Source of the DNA: CAXYVC01 sp964292295
GTDB taxonomy: Bacteria; Acidobacteriota; Holophagae; Holophagales; Holophagaceae
Length of the DNA stretch: 30,197 nt
Direction: 5' to 3'
NCBI GenBank assembly: GCA_964292295.1
Contig: CAXYVC010000022.1
Span: forward strand, 1-30,197
Shown here piece by piece: positions 14,835 through 22,582 of the stretch. The position numbers were made by a program, and so were the translations under genes. The first letter of the stretch is position 1. Each line of letters begins with the position of its first letter. The notes below the pieces were generated by a model. It did no database searches. It was not told the DNA's origin and saw only the letters and a program-made list of their open reading frames with translations.

Positions 14835-16127
14835 CTAGAGGCGCGCCTGCAGCGCCTCCAGCTCCTGGTTGCCCGGGAAGGCCGCCAGGCCCCGACGCAG
14901 CACCTCCGCCGCCTCCGCCCGATCGCCCTGGGCTAGCAGCACCCGGAACACGATCTGGTGCCAGAGGCCCTGGCCTCCCCCCGGAACCGCCTGCAGCGCG
15001 TCCCAGGCGTTCCGGGCCGCCGCGCGGGGATCCCCCTGGCCGCCCAGCACCACCAGCTCGTTCCAGAGCAGCTCGTCCTTCGGGTTCTGGTCCAGGCCGG
15101 CCTCCAGCACCTGCAGGGCCGCCTCCCGGCGGTCCTGCGCGGCCAGGTGGCCCGCCAGGGCCAGGAAGGCCCGGGTGTAGAAGGGCGCCCGCTCTAGCAG
15201 CGCCAGGAGCTCCCGCTCCCCCTCCTCCGGCCGCTTGGCGGCCAGGAGGGCCTCCGCCCGCTCGCAGGCCAGGGCGGGTCCTTCCGCCTGGACCTCGTCC
15301 AGCCAGGCGAGGGCCTCCTCCGCGCGCCCGAGCGCCCGCAGGGCCTTGGCGCCCCCCAGCTCCACCAGCAGGGGACGGCGCGCCTCCAGGGCGCGGAAGC
15401 GGCGGGCGGCCTCCAGCGCCTCCGCCCAGGCCTCCGCGAGGATCGCCTGCTGCACCACGTTGTACTGCAGCTGGCTCTCCCCCGGGCGCTCCGCCGCGTC
15501 CAGCAGCGCCAGGCGCAGGTATTCGGCGAGCTTGGCGCGCTCCCGGGCGCCCTCGGTCTTGCCGTAGTGGTGGATGGCCGCATCCAGGCGCCCCAGCGCC
15601 AAGCCCCGCGCCTCGAAGTAGGGCTCCGCCAGCTCGTGGATGCGTCCGGCGTAGACGGGCCCGCCCTGCGCCCGGAAGAGGCGGAGGTGCAGCGTCTCCA
15701 CGTAGTGGCTGAAACCGGCGCCCTCCAGGTAGCGCCCGTCGTTGGGCTTCGCCTCGCCCCCCGCCCCCGCGTAGGCGCCGCTGCGCAGGTGGTTGCGGAT
15801 GGGCAACATCCAGCCGTGGATGTCCATCCGCGCCAGCGCCTGCCGGATCGCGGCGTGGTCCTTGCGGTCGATGGCCTCGTCCGCATCGAGCACCAGGATC
15901 CAGTCCCCCCGGCAGCGGGCCAGGGCGGCGTTGCGCGCGGCGGAGAAGTCGCCGCACCAGGGGAAGTGCGACACCTGCGCCCCCTTCGACCGGGCGATCT
16001 CCGGCGTGGCGTCCTCCGACCCGGTGTCCACCACCACGGCCTCGTCCACCAGCCCCTGGACGCTCTCCAGACAATGCGCGAGGAAGCGCGCCTCGTTCTT
16101 CACGATCATGGCGAGGGACAGGCGCAC
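14835..16127 (-). CDS. Family 2 glycosyltransferase with TPR-like C-terminal region
   Basis: A 430-residue protein. Residues 1-~230 are a GT-A glycosyltransferase of the WaaE/SunS-like group: MIVKNEARFLAHCLESV, VVVDTGSEDATPEIA, FPWCGDFSAARNAAL and the metal-binding DADE in WILVLDADEAI. Residues ~235-430 are Ala/Leu/Glu-rich helical repeats resembling TPRs. Such enzymes act in LPS core or surface glycan synthesis, or sometimes protein glycosylation; the acceptor is not evident. The GTG at 16127 follows CGGAG by 6 bases. It stands as a single gene, divergent from murA, with its 3' end 10 bases from the signal peptidase stop. Confidence 0.87.
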   Translation of the reverse strand: MRLSLAMIVKNEARFLAHCLESVQGLVDEAVVVDTGSEDATPEIARSKGAQVSHFPWCGDFSAARNAALARCRGDWILVLDADEAIDRKDHAAIRQALARMDIHGWMLPIRNHLRSGAYAGAGGEAKPNDGRYLEGAGFSHYVETLHLRLFRAQGGPVYAGRIHELAEPYFEARGLALGRLDAAIHHYGKTEGARERAKLAEYLRLALLDAAERPGESQLQYNVVQQAILAEAWAEALEAARRFRALEARRPLLVELGGAKALRALGRAEEALAWLDEVQAEGPALACERAEALLAAKRPEEGERELLALLERAPFYTRAFLALAGHLAAQDRREAALQVLEAGLDQNPKDELLWNELVVLGGQGDPRAAARNAWDALQAVPGGGQGLWHQIVFRVLLAQGDRAEAAEVLRRGLAAFPGNQELEALQARL

Positions 16128-16161
16128 GGCGGGCTCCGGGGAACGCCTGGAGTTTATCCGC

Positions 16162-16167
16162 TAAGAT
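16162..16167 (+). promoter_or_regulatory. -10-like TAAGAT before murA
   Basis: TAAGAT lies 24 bases before the murA ATG, allowing a short leader that contains the CGGAG ribosome binding site. No -35 match is seen. Confidence 0.35.
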
Positions 16168-16191
16168 TGGGCTTCATCGCGCGGAGACGGC

Positions 16192-17502
16192 ATGGATCGG
16201 CTGGTCATTGAAGGCGGAATGCCCCTCCAGGGGCGCGTGGCGGCCCCCGGGGCGAAGGACCCCGCCCTGCCCTGCCTGGCGGCCGCCCTGCTGGCGCCCG
16301 GCCCCGTCACGCTGCACCGGCTTCCCGCCGTTTCCGACATCCGCACCATGATCCGCGTGCTCCAGGCCCTGGGCTGCAGCGCCGACCTCGCGCGGGACGA
16401 GGAGGGCTTCGAGCTGAGCGCCTCCCTGCAGGCCGACGGCGTGGCGCAAGGCGAACTGCGCGCGCCCTACGAGCTCATGAAGACCATGCGCGCCGGATTC
16501 TTCGTGCTGGGGCCCCTGCTCACCCGCTTCGGGCGCGCCTCCGTGAGCCTGCCCGGCGGCTGCGCCATCGGAACCCGTCCCGTGAACCTCCACCTGGAAG
16601 CCCTGGAGCGCATGGGCGCGACGATCGCCATCGAGCGCGGCTACGTGGAGGCCGGCGTTCCCTCTGGCCGCCTGAAGGGCATCGACCACACCTTCAAGAA
16701 GGTGAGCGTGGGCGCCACGGAGTGCGTGCTCATGGCGGCGGCGCTGGCCGAGGGCACCACCGTCCTGCGCAACGCGGCCCAGGAACCCGAGATCGGCGAC
16801 CTGGCCCGCATGCTCGTGGAGATGGGCGCGCACATCGAGGGCATCGACAGCCCCGTGCTCACCGTCCACGGCGTGAGCCGCCTGGAGGGCTGCACCCACG
16901 CCATCATCGCGGACCGCATCGAGGCAGGCACCTTCCTCTGCGCCGTGGCCGCCGCCGGGGGCGACGTGGTGCTCGACCGCGTGGTGCCCGAGCACCTGCG
17001 GGCCCTCATCGACCTGCTCGAGCGCTGCGGCTGCGCCTTCACCGAGCGCCAGGGCGCGGACGGCATGCAGCTCCGCATCCAGCGCGAGCTTGGCCAGCGC
17101 CTGCGCGCGAAGGACGTGGCCACCTCACCCTACCCCGGCTTCCCCACCGACCTGCAGGCGCAGGTCATGGCCGCCCTCACCCAGGCCACGGGCATCAGCG
17201 TCATCAAGGAAACCATCTTCGAGAACCGCTTCCAGCACGCCATGGAGCTAGAGCGCCTGGGCGCGAACCTGCGCATCGACGGCAGCACCGCCATCATCGC
17301 CGGCCCCACCCCCCTCACCGGCTGCACGGTGATGGCCACCGACCTGCGCGCCAGCGCCGCCCTGGTGATCGCCGGCCTCGTGGCCGAGGGCGCCACCACC
17401 GTGGACCGCATCTACCACCTCGACCGCGGCTACGCCGGGCTGGAGCGCAAGCTCCAGGCCCTCGGCGCCCGCATCACCCGCCAGGGCGGCGGCACGGTCT
17501 GA
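16192..17502 (+). CDS. murA: UDP-N-acetylglucosamine 1-carboxyvinyltransferase
   Basis: A 436-residue cytoplasmic enzyme transferring enolpyruvate from PEP to UDP-GlcNAc, the first committed step of peptidoglycan synthesis. The fosfomycin-target Cys is present in PGGCAIGTRPVNLHL (about residue 124), and the active-site Asp is in YPGFPTDLQAQ (about residue 320). K22 is present, but the normally near-invariant Asn23 of the GAKN motif is Asp (GAKDPALP). EPS synthase-type repeats run throughout. The ATG at 16192 follows CGGAGACGGC. Alternative identities in the family (AroA) are excluded by the Cys loop and PTDLQAQ. Confidence 0.95.
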   Translation: MDRLVIEGGMPLQGRVAAPGAKDPALPCLAAALLAPGPVTLHRLPAVSDIRTMIRVLQALGCSADLARDEEGFELSASLQADGVAQGELRAPYELMKTMRAGFFVLGPLLTRFGRASVSLPGGCAIGTRPVNLHLEALERMGATIAIERGYVEAGVPSGRLKGIDHTFKKVSVGATECVLMAAALAEGTTVLRNAAQEPEIGDLARMLVEMGAHIEGIDSPVLTVHGVSRLEGCTHAIIADRIEAGTFLCAVAAAGGDVVLDRVVPEHLRALIDLLERCGCAFTERQGADGMQLRIQRELGQRLRAKDVATSPYPGFPTDLQAQVMAALTQATGISVIKETIFENRFQHAMELERLGANLRIDGSTAIIAGPTPLTGCTVMATDLRASAALVIAGLVAEGATTVDRIYHLDRGYAGLERKLQALGARITRQGGGTV

Positions 17503-17542
17503 GGCCCGAGGAAGGAAACCGGAAGGATCAGGGGAGGGCGCT

Positions 17543-17560
17543 GACGCTCGCGGCAGCGTC
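17543..17560. terminator. Hairpin between murA and the GDT1-like gene
   Basis: GACGCT-CGCGGC-AGCGTC forms a 6-bp stem between the convergent ends at 17502 and 17576. Flanking ACCGGA (17519-17524) and TCCGGT (17559-17564) are also inverted and offer an alternative pairing. No T-tract is present. Confidence 0.35.
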
Positions 17561-17575
17561 CGGTTGGGTGCGCGC

Positions 17576-17845
17576 TCAGCCCCTCACGATCACCCAGATG
17601 CCCACGCCGATGAAGGCGGTGCCGGCGAGGTACTTGATCAGGCTCTCGGGCACGATGCGGAAGAGGGCGCCGCCCACCAGCACGCCGAGGGCCGTGGCCA
17701 GTACGAGGGCCGCGCTGGCGGCGGCGAAGACCGTGAGCAGTGCGCCGCTCCGGGCGGTGGCCGTCATGGCGGCGAGCTGGGTCTTGTCGCCCAGCTCTGC
17801 CAGGAAGACGGTCGCGAAGGTGCTCCAGAAGAGGCCACGGTTCAT
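17576..17845 (-). CDS. Half-size GDT1/TMEM165 (UPF0016) membrane transporter
   Basis: An 89-residue membrane protein with about three hydrophobic helices. It carries one copy of the family signature E-x-G-D-K-T, in FLAELGDKTQLAAMTATARS. Full-length members have two such halves, so this one would have to dimerise or work with a second half-protein, which is not in this window. Characterised relatives move Mn2+ or Ca2+ out of the cytosol. The ATG at 17845 has GGAG about 9 bases upstream, and a -10-like TAGGAT lies at 17872-17867. The short 88-bp upstream region shows no convincing manganese riboswitch. Confidence 0.87.
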   Translation of the reverse strand: MNRGLFWSTFATVFLAELGDKTQLAAMTATARSGALLTVFAAASAALVLATALGVLVGGALFRIVPESLIKYLAGTAFIGVGIWVIVRG

Positions 17846-17866
17846 CGTTTTCTGCTCCAGGGTGCG

Positions 17867-17872
17867 ATCCTA
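17867..17872 (-). promoter_or_regulatory. -10-like TAGGAT before GDT1-like gene
   Basis: TAGGAT on the - strand (ATCCTA on +) lies 21 bases before the start codon at 17845. It matches the recurrent element seen before other genes here, and no -35 match is visible. Confidence 0.35.
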
Positions 17873-17933
17873 TCCGAGGAGGCCGCTCCCTTTCGGGCAA
17901 ACTTGCACCAGGCCTTCCCACGGCACCGGAACC

Positions 17934-18818
17934 ATGTCCCCAGACCGCTACGACCTTCCCATCCACTACGTCGACTCCCCGGCAACCCTCGCCGCGGCGC
18001 TGCCCCACTGGTTCCAGGCGAACCTCCTGGCGGTGGACATCGAGTGCAGCCTTACGGGTGTGCACCACTGCGTGCTCGCCATGCTGCAGGTGGCCACCCA
18101 CGACCGGGCCTGGCTGGTGGATCCGCTCCGACTGCAGGAGCTCATGCCCGGGGCCCTGCGGGCCATGGCGGAGGTGCCCTGGATCGCCCACGACTTCAGC
18201 GGCGATGGCGTGGTCTTCAAGCGCATCTACGACGTGGTGCCCACCTCGGTCATGGACACCATGCTCCTGGCCCGGGCTCTGGGCTATCCCCAGCCGGGGC
18301 TGAAGACCATGGCCCGCCTGAAGCTCGGCATCGACATCCCCAAGGAGGAGCAGGACAGCAACTGGATGCTGCGCCCCCTCCGGGAGACCCAGCTCTCCTA
18401 CGCCGCGCGGGACGCGGCCCTGCTGCTCCCGCTCCTGCGCGCCCTGGCGGAGGAGGCCGAGGCGAAGCGGGAGGACCCCGAGGTGGGGCCGCGGCTCGCT
18501 CGGCTTCCCCTGGAGATGCGCACTCTCATGCGGCGGGTGCGCCACTACCGCCAGCCCGAGGGCTTCCCCATCGAGGACAAGATCCGCGCCATGGGGCTCG
18601 GCCCCGCCGCCGCGCGGAAGGCACGACGCCTCATGGAGCTCCGCTACCAGTGGGGCAACGAGGGGGACGTGGCCGCGGTCATGGAGTTGGGCAACCGCTG
18701 GCTCCTGGCGCGCCTGCAGCATCCCCCCGCGAGCCGCGAGGCGCTCGAACGCACGATCCCCAACCCCCGCTTCCGGGCCCGCCGCCTGGATGCCCTGTGG
18801 GCCGTCCTGGGTGCATAA
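17934..18818 (+). CDS. Ribonuclease D-like 3'-5' exonuclease
   Basis: A 294-residue DEDDy-type exonuclease. ExoI is VDIECSL (D35, E37), ExoII is AHDFSGDGVVF (D91) and ExoIII is SYAARDAALLLPL, with the Tyr of the DEDDy subclass. The C-terminal ~90 residues (RQPEGFPIEDKIRAMGL onward) sit where the HRDC domains of RNase D lie. It would trim tRNA or other RNA 3' ends. It is shorter than E. coli Rnd (375 residues), with room for one HRDC-like domain. The ATG at 17934 has only a weak GGA nearby. It lies upstream of the fliW-csrA pair in the same direction, with a 54-bp gap. Confidence 0.85.
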   Translation: MSPDRYDLPIHYVDSPATLAAALPHWFQANLLAVDIECSLTGVHHCVLAMLQVATHDRAWLVDPLRLQELMPGALRAMAEVPWIAHDFSGDGVVFKRIYDVVPTSVMDTMLLARALGYPQPGLKTMARLKLGIDIPKEEQDSNWMLRPLRETQLSYAARDAALLLPLLRALAEEAEAKREDPEVGPRLARLPLEMRTLMRRVRHYRQPEGFPIEDKIRAMGLGPAAARKARRLMELRYQWGNEGDVAAVMELGNRWLLARLQHPPASREALERTIPNPRFRARRLDALWAVLGA

Positions 18819-18872
18819 ATCATCTCCCCACGCCGGGGCGCCGATAACACACCATTCGCCACAGGAGTTCCC

Positions 18873-19655
18873 ATGCCCCAGGATGACGTGATCCTCACCT
18901 TTCCCAAGGGCCTCCCGGGATTCGCGGGCCTGACGCAGTGGCGCCTGGACGAGCCCCGGGACTCCTACCCCCTGAAGTTCCTGCAGTCCGTCGAACGCCC
19001 CGAGATCAGCATGAGCTGCATGGACGCCGCGGCCGTGAAGGCCGACTACCGCGTGCCCCTCGGCGACGCGGAGGCCCAGCTGCTCGGCCTCGAGAAGGAG
19101 TCCGACGCCCTGGTGCTGGTGCTGGTGGTGGTGCCCGAGGACCCCAAGGGCATGACCGCGGACCTGGCCGGCCCCCTGGTGATCAACACCGCGAAGCGGA
19201 TCGGCGTGCAGGCCATCCTGGACACCCGCAACTATCCCCTGCAGTACCCGGTCCTGGTGGGCACGGGGGACGTGATCGTCAGCTTCCCCGCCGGTCTGGT
19301 GGGCTTCCCCCTGCACACCCGCTTCCGCCTCTTCGAGCCCAAGGGCGGCTACCCCTTGAAGTTCCTCCAGTCCGTGGAGCAGGAGGACCTCAGCTTCGTG
19401 GCGATCGACGTGGCCGCCATCAAGCCGGACTACGCCTTCGACCTGGCTCCGGAGGATGCCGCCTTCCTGGACCTCGCCAAGCCCGAGGAGGCCCTCGTGC
19501 TGGCCCTGGTGGTCGTTCCGGAGGATCCTCGCCAGATGACGGCCAACCTCGCGGGCCCCCTGGTGGTCAACACCCGCACCCGCCAGGGGCGCCAGGTCAT
19601 CCTCAACACCGAGCGCTACCCCCTGCGCTTCCCCATCCTGGACCCGGCGCGCTAG
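18873..19655 (+). CDS. fliW: Tandem-duplicated FliW flagellar assembly factor
   Basis: A 260-residue protein built of two FliW domains in one chain. FliW normally has ~130-150 residues. Domain 1 spans ~1-128 and domain 2 ~129-260. Both contain YPLKFLQSVE (32-41 and 160-169), an A(D/I)xxA(V/I)K(A/P)DY block, LVxxLVVVPEDP (81-91 and 209-219), LAGPL(V/I)(I/V)NT and a final Y-P-L. FliW binds flagellin and, when free, binds CsrA and blocks its repression of flagellin translation. A good SD (ACAGGAG, 18861-18867) precedes the ATG, and csrA starts on the very next base after the stop. Confidence 0.9.
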   Translation: MPQDDVILTFPKGLPGFAGLTQWRLDEPRDSYPLKFLQSVERPEISMSCMDAAAVKADYRVPLGDAEAQLLGLEKESDALVLVLVVVPEDPKGMTADLAGPLVINTAKRIGVQAILDTRNYPLQYPVLVGTGDVIVSFPAGLVGFPLHTRFRLFEPKGGYPLKFLQSVEQEDLSFVAIDVAAIKPDYAFDLAPEDAAFLDLAKPEEALVLALVVVPEDPRQMTANLAGPLVVNTRTRQGRQVILNTERYPLRFPILDPAR

Positions 19656-19916
19656 ATGCTCGTCATCACGCGCAAGGTCGACCAGTCCATCGTCATCGAC
19701 GGCAAGGTGGAGATCACCATCACCGGCATCGGCAAGGACGGGGTGCGCCTCGGCATCAACGCCCCGCGTGATGTGCAGATCCACCGCCGGGAGGTCTTCG
19801 ACGCCATCGCCGAGGCCAACCGCGAGGCCGCCCGGGCGCAGGAACCCACGGTGCAGGACCTGGCCGCCCTCCTGCGCACCGGTCTGCCTCAAGTCCGGAA
19901 GCCCGGAGGCCGATAA
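19656..19916 (+). CDS. csrA: Carbon storage regulator CsrA
   Basis: An 86-residue RNA-binding regulator. MLVITRKVDQSIVIDG opens the first strand (with L4 and R6), then ITGIGKDGVRLGINAP and HRREVFDAI, which includes the conserved RNA-contacting Arg. The C-terminal extension (~residues 55-86) is longer than in E. coli CsrA (61 residues); such extensions carry FliW-binding surface in FliW-containing bacteria. It starts with no gap after fliW (TAGATG) and without its own clear ribosome site, so it is coupled to fliW. Confidence 0.95.
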   Translation: MLVITRKVDQSIVIDGKVEITITGIGKDGVRLGINAPRDVQIHRREVFDAIAEANREAARAQEPTVQDLAALLRTGLPQVRKPGGR

Positions 19917-19936
19917 GGCCCGTGCCGGAGCAGCCC

Positions 19937-20119
19937 ATGGACCTTTCCAGCATCAGTCCCGAAGCGGTGGTTGGCCAGCAGATGCAGGCCACGGCCCAGG
20001 AGTTCGCCACCCGGGTCATGCGCCGCACCCTGGACATCGAGGCCCAGCAGGGCGCCCAGCTGGCGCAGCTGGTCGCCCAGAGCGCCGGGCTCGGCGGCCA
20101 GGTGGACGTGCAGGCCTGA
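19937..20119 (+). CDS. YjfB-like putative motility protein
   Basis: A 60-residue protein beginning MDLSSISPEAVVGQQMQATA and ending with a helix LDIEAQQGAQLAQLVAQS. Size, the MD(I/L)SxxS start, the RRTLDIEAQQ helix and position after csrA fit the YjfB_motility family of small flagellum-associated proteins of unknown function. The ATG at 19937 was preferred over GTG 19922 because GCCGGAG lies 7 bases before it. It is probably co-transcribed with fliW and csrA. Its role is not known. Confidence 0.72.
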   Translation: MDLSSISPEAVVGQQMQATAQEFATRVMRRTLDIEAQQGAQLAQLVAQSAGLGGQVDVQA

Positions 20120-20235
20120 ACCTGGAGGATGCGGTCGCGCGCCGCCACCGTGTGAAGGCCCGCCTCGCCAGAGCCGACTTGCCGTGCGCTACAAGCGGAG
20201 GGCCGACATCCACCCAGCCTTCCTCAGTCTCGGAC

Positions 20236-20257
20236 GCATTATCATCTCCTGATATGC
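20236..20257. terminator. AT-rich hairpin between yjfB-like gene and nuoD
   Basis: TATCA-TCTCC-TGATA, extended by GCA/TGC past a single bulged T, forms an 8-bp stem in the 166-bp gap between convergent genes ending at 20119 and 20286. The gap holds no gene I can support. A run of T is lacking, so the terminator call is tentative. Confidence 0.35.
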
Positions 20258-20285
20258 CAAGGATTGGGTGGTTTGATGGACGCTC

Positions 20286-21467
20286 CTAGCGGTCCAGCTC
20301 GCCCGCGATGATGTTCATGGAGCCGAGGATGGCGATGGCGTCGGCGATGAGGCGGCCCTTCACCTGGGCGTCGAAGCTGCTGAAGATGGGGAAGCAGGGC
20401 GGGCGGACGTGGATGCGGTAGGGGCTCTTGCCGCCGGTGGAGACCACGTAGAAGCCCAGCTCGCCGTTGGCGGCCTCGGTGGCGCTGTAGACCTCGCCCA
20501 CGGGCATGTCCATGCCGTGCATCACCAGCTTGAAGTGGTGGATGAGGCTCTCCATGCGCGTGTAGACCTTCTCCTTGGGGGGCAGGGCGAGCTTCGGGTC
20601 GTCCACGATCACGGGGCCCGGCTCCAAGCGGTCCAGCACCTGGCGCACGATGCCGAGGCTCTGGCGGATCTCCTCCACCCGCACCAGGTAGCGGTCGAAC
20701 ACGTCGCCGGTGGTGCCCACCGGGATGTCGAAGGCGAAGTCCTCGTAGCCCAGGTAGGGCTGGGCCCTGCGCAGGTCGTGGGCCAGGCCCGTGGCGCGCA
20801 GGCAGGGGCCGGAGTAGCCCCAGGAGAGGGCCTCGTCGGGGCTCATGGCGCCCACGCCCTTCGTGCGGTCGTGCCAGATGGGGTTGTGGGTGAGCAGCGC
20901 CTCCAGCTCGTCGGTGCTGCGCGCCATGCTGTCCAGGAAGCGGCGGCACAGGGGCTCGAACTCGGGCGGAAGGTCGCGGAAGAGGCCGCCGATGCGCGTG
21001 AAGCTCGTGTGCATGCGCTGGCCGGCCGCCATCTCGAAGAGGTCGTACAGCGTCTCCCGCTCCTCGAAGAGGTAGAGGAAGGCGGTGTAGGCGCCGATGT
21101 CCACGGCGTTGATGCCCACGCAGATGATGTGGTCCCCGATGCGCGCCAGCTCCGAGACGAGCACCCGGATCAGCTCGGCCCGCCTCGGGATGCGCAGGTC
21201 CAGCAGCTTCTCCACGGCCTGGGCGTAGCCCACGTTGTTCATCAGGGAACTGCAGTAGTTCAGGCGGTCCGTGAGGGGCACGAACTGGGCGTAGCTCAAG
21301 TGCTCCCCCAGCTTCTCCACGCCCCGGTGCAGGTAGCCGATCTCCGGCGTGGCCTTCCGGATGTACTCGCCGTCGAGCTCGAGCACGAGGCGCAGGGTGC
21401 CGTGGGTGGCGGGGTGGGAGGGGCCCAGGTTGACGATCATGCGGGCGTCGTCGGCTGCGGTCTGCAT
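20286..21467 (-). CDS. nuoD: NADH-quinone oxidoreductase subunit D
   Basis: A 393-residue 49-kDa-type subunit of the peripheral arm of complex I; it helps form the quinone site. Conserved blocks include LGPSHPATHGTLRL, GYLHRGVEKL, DRLNYCSSLMNN, ARIGDHIICVG, GGLFRDLP and the end IAILGSMNIIAGELDR. It is a stand-alone NuoD, not the NuoCD fusion, because nuoC is separate. The ATG at 21467 lies 5 bases after the nuoC stop with GGAGG upstream. It is the last gene of the nuoABCD run: nuoE onward does not follow, and the next gene is convergent. Confidence 0.96.
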   Translation of the reverse strand: MQTAADDARMIVNLGPSHPATHGTLRLVLELDGEYIRKATPEIGYLHRGVEKLGEHLSYAQFVPLTDRLNYCSSLMNNVGYAQAVEKLLDLRIPRRAELIRVLVSELARIGDHIICVGINAVDIGAYTAFLYLFEERETLYDLFEMAAGQRMHTSFTRIGGLFRDLPPEFEPLCRRFLDSMARSTDELEALLTHNPIWHDRTKGVGAMSPDEALSWGYSGPCLRATGLAHDLRRAQPYLGYEDFAFDIPVGTTGDVFDRYLVRVEEIRQSLGIVRQVLDRLEPGPVIVDDPKLALPPKEKVYTRMESLIHHFKLVMHGMDMPVGEVYSATEAANGELGFYVVSTGGKSPYRIHVRPPCFPIFSSFDAQVKGRLIADAIAILGSMNIIAGELDR

Positions 21468-21472
21468 GGGGT

Positions 21473-21967
21473 TCAGGCCTCCACCGGGCGGGCGTCGCCG
21501 CAATAGCGCACGCCCACGTCGCCGCAGAAGGCGTCCCCCCCGTCCAGGGGGAAGTCCTTGCGCAGGGGGTGGCCCGGGAAGTCGTCCCAGGTCAGGAGGC
21601 GGCGCAGGTCGGGGTGGCCCTCGAAGGGGATGCCGAAGAGGTCGTAGACCTCGCGCTCGGACCAGTCGGCGCTGCGGTAGTGGCCCGTGAGGCTGGGGAC
21701 GGCCTGGCCCTCGCGCACGCGCACCTTCAGGCGCAGGCGGGTCTGGCCCGCGAGGTTCAGGAAGTGGTAGACCACGTCGAAGCGGGGATCGCGCTCGTAC
21801 CAGTCCACGGCGGTGACGTCGAGGAGCTGCTGGAAACCCTCGGCGTGGACGAAGGCCACGGCCTCGAGGAGGCGCGCGGCGTCCACCACGGCGGTCTCGT
21901 CCCCCCGGAAGGCGTGGGCGTCGAGCACCAGGCCCGGGCAGCGCTCCTGCATCTCCTGGATGACCAC
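21473..21967 (-). CDS. nuoC: NADH-quinone oxidoreductase subunit C
   Basis: A 164-residue 30-kDa-type subunit. The family core FVHAEGFQQLLDVTAVDWYE and the signature W(S)EREVYDLFGIPFEGHPDLR with LRKDFPL are present. The C-terminal ~20 residues after LRKDFPLDGG contain two Cys (FCGDVGVRYC) of unknown importance. GTG at 21967 follows AAGGAGG by 4 bases, 9 bases after nuoB. Confidence 0.94.
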   Translation of the reverse strand: MVIQEMQERCPGLVLDAHAFRGDETAVVDAARLLEAVAFVHAEGFQQLLDVTAVDWYERDPRFDVVYHFLNLAGQTRLRLKVRVREGQAVPSLTGHYRSADWSEREVYDLFGIPFEGHPDLRRLLTWDDFPGHPLRKDFPLDGGDAFCGDVGVRYCGDARPVEA

Positions 21968-21976
21968 GGGACCTCC

Positions 21977-22582
21977 TTACCAGATGCGGTCTTCGCCGGC
22001 CTCTCCGGCGGCGAGCACCAGCTCCCGCACCGCCTGGTGGGGCGTGCGGCCCTTGGCCTCCAGCGCCTCCTGGCGGGCCAGGCTTTCGTAGAAGGCCTCG
22101 AGGTGCGCCTTGCGGGCCTTCAGCGACTCCGCGGTGATCTTCTCCTGCAGCTCCATGGCGGCGCGGATCATGGTCTCGGGGCGGGGCGGGCAGCCCGGCA
22201 CGTAGACGTCCACGGGGATCACCCGGTCGATGCCCTGGAGGGTGGCGTAGGTGCGGTACATGCCGCCGGAGCTGGCGCAGGCGCCGACGCTGATCACCCA
22301 CTTGGGTTCGGCCATCTGGCCGTAGATGCGCCGCAGCACCGGCGCCTGCTTGTTGGTGATGGTGCCCAGCACCAGCAGCAGGTCGGACTGGCGGGGGCTG
22401 AAGCGCAGGGCCTCCGCGCCGAAGCGGCTGAAGTCGTAGCGGCTGGCCATCATGCTCATAAACTCGATGGCGCAGCAGGCGGTGCCGAAGGGCAGGGGCC
22501 ACAGGCTGTTCTTGCGCCCCCAGTTGACCACCGCGTCCAGGCGCGTGGTGAGCACGGCGTCGTCGAGGCCCGGTTCCAGCAT
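21977..22582 (-). CDS. nuoB: NADH-quinone oxidoreductase subunit B
   Basis: A 201-residue 20-kDa-type subunit carrying iron-sulfur cluster N2. Ligands are visible: the CC pair in FGTACCAIEFM, Cys in SVGACASSGG and Cys in VPGCPPRPE. The C-terminal ~40 residues are a charged helical extension. The ATG at 22582 directly follows the nuoA stop (TAGATG), with GGGAG upstream inside nuoA. Confidence 0.96.
   Translation of the reverse strand: MLEPGLDDAVLTTRLDAVVNWGRKNSLWPLPFGTACCAIEFMSMMASRYDFSRFGAEALRFSPRQSDLLLVLGTITNKQAPVLRRIYGQMAEPKWVISVGACASSGGMYRTYATLQGIDRVIPVDVYVPGCPPRPETMIRAAMELQEKITAESLKARKAHLEAFYESLARQEALEAKGRTPHQAVRELVLAAGEAGEDRIW

Noticed and set aside
17846..17933. Manganese (yybP-ykoY) riboswitch upstream of the GDT1-like gene
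   Set aside because: The 88-bp spacer is too short and shows no recognisable conserved loops of that riboswitch.
18861..18867. CsrA binding site over the fliW ribosome binding site (ACAGGAG)
   Set aside because: It lacks the A-N-GGA core spacing and a hairpin presenting GGA; it is a plain Shine-Dalgarno as far as can be seen.
20120..20285. Small RNA or extra small gene in the fliW-csrA/nuoD gap
   Set aside because: Only a weak hairpin is visible; no promoter-terminator pair or plausible start with a ribosome site was found.
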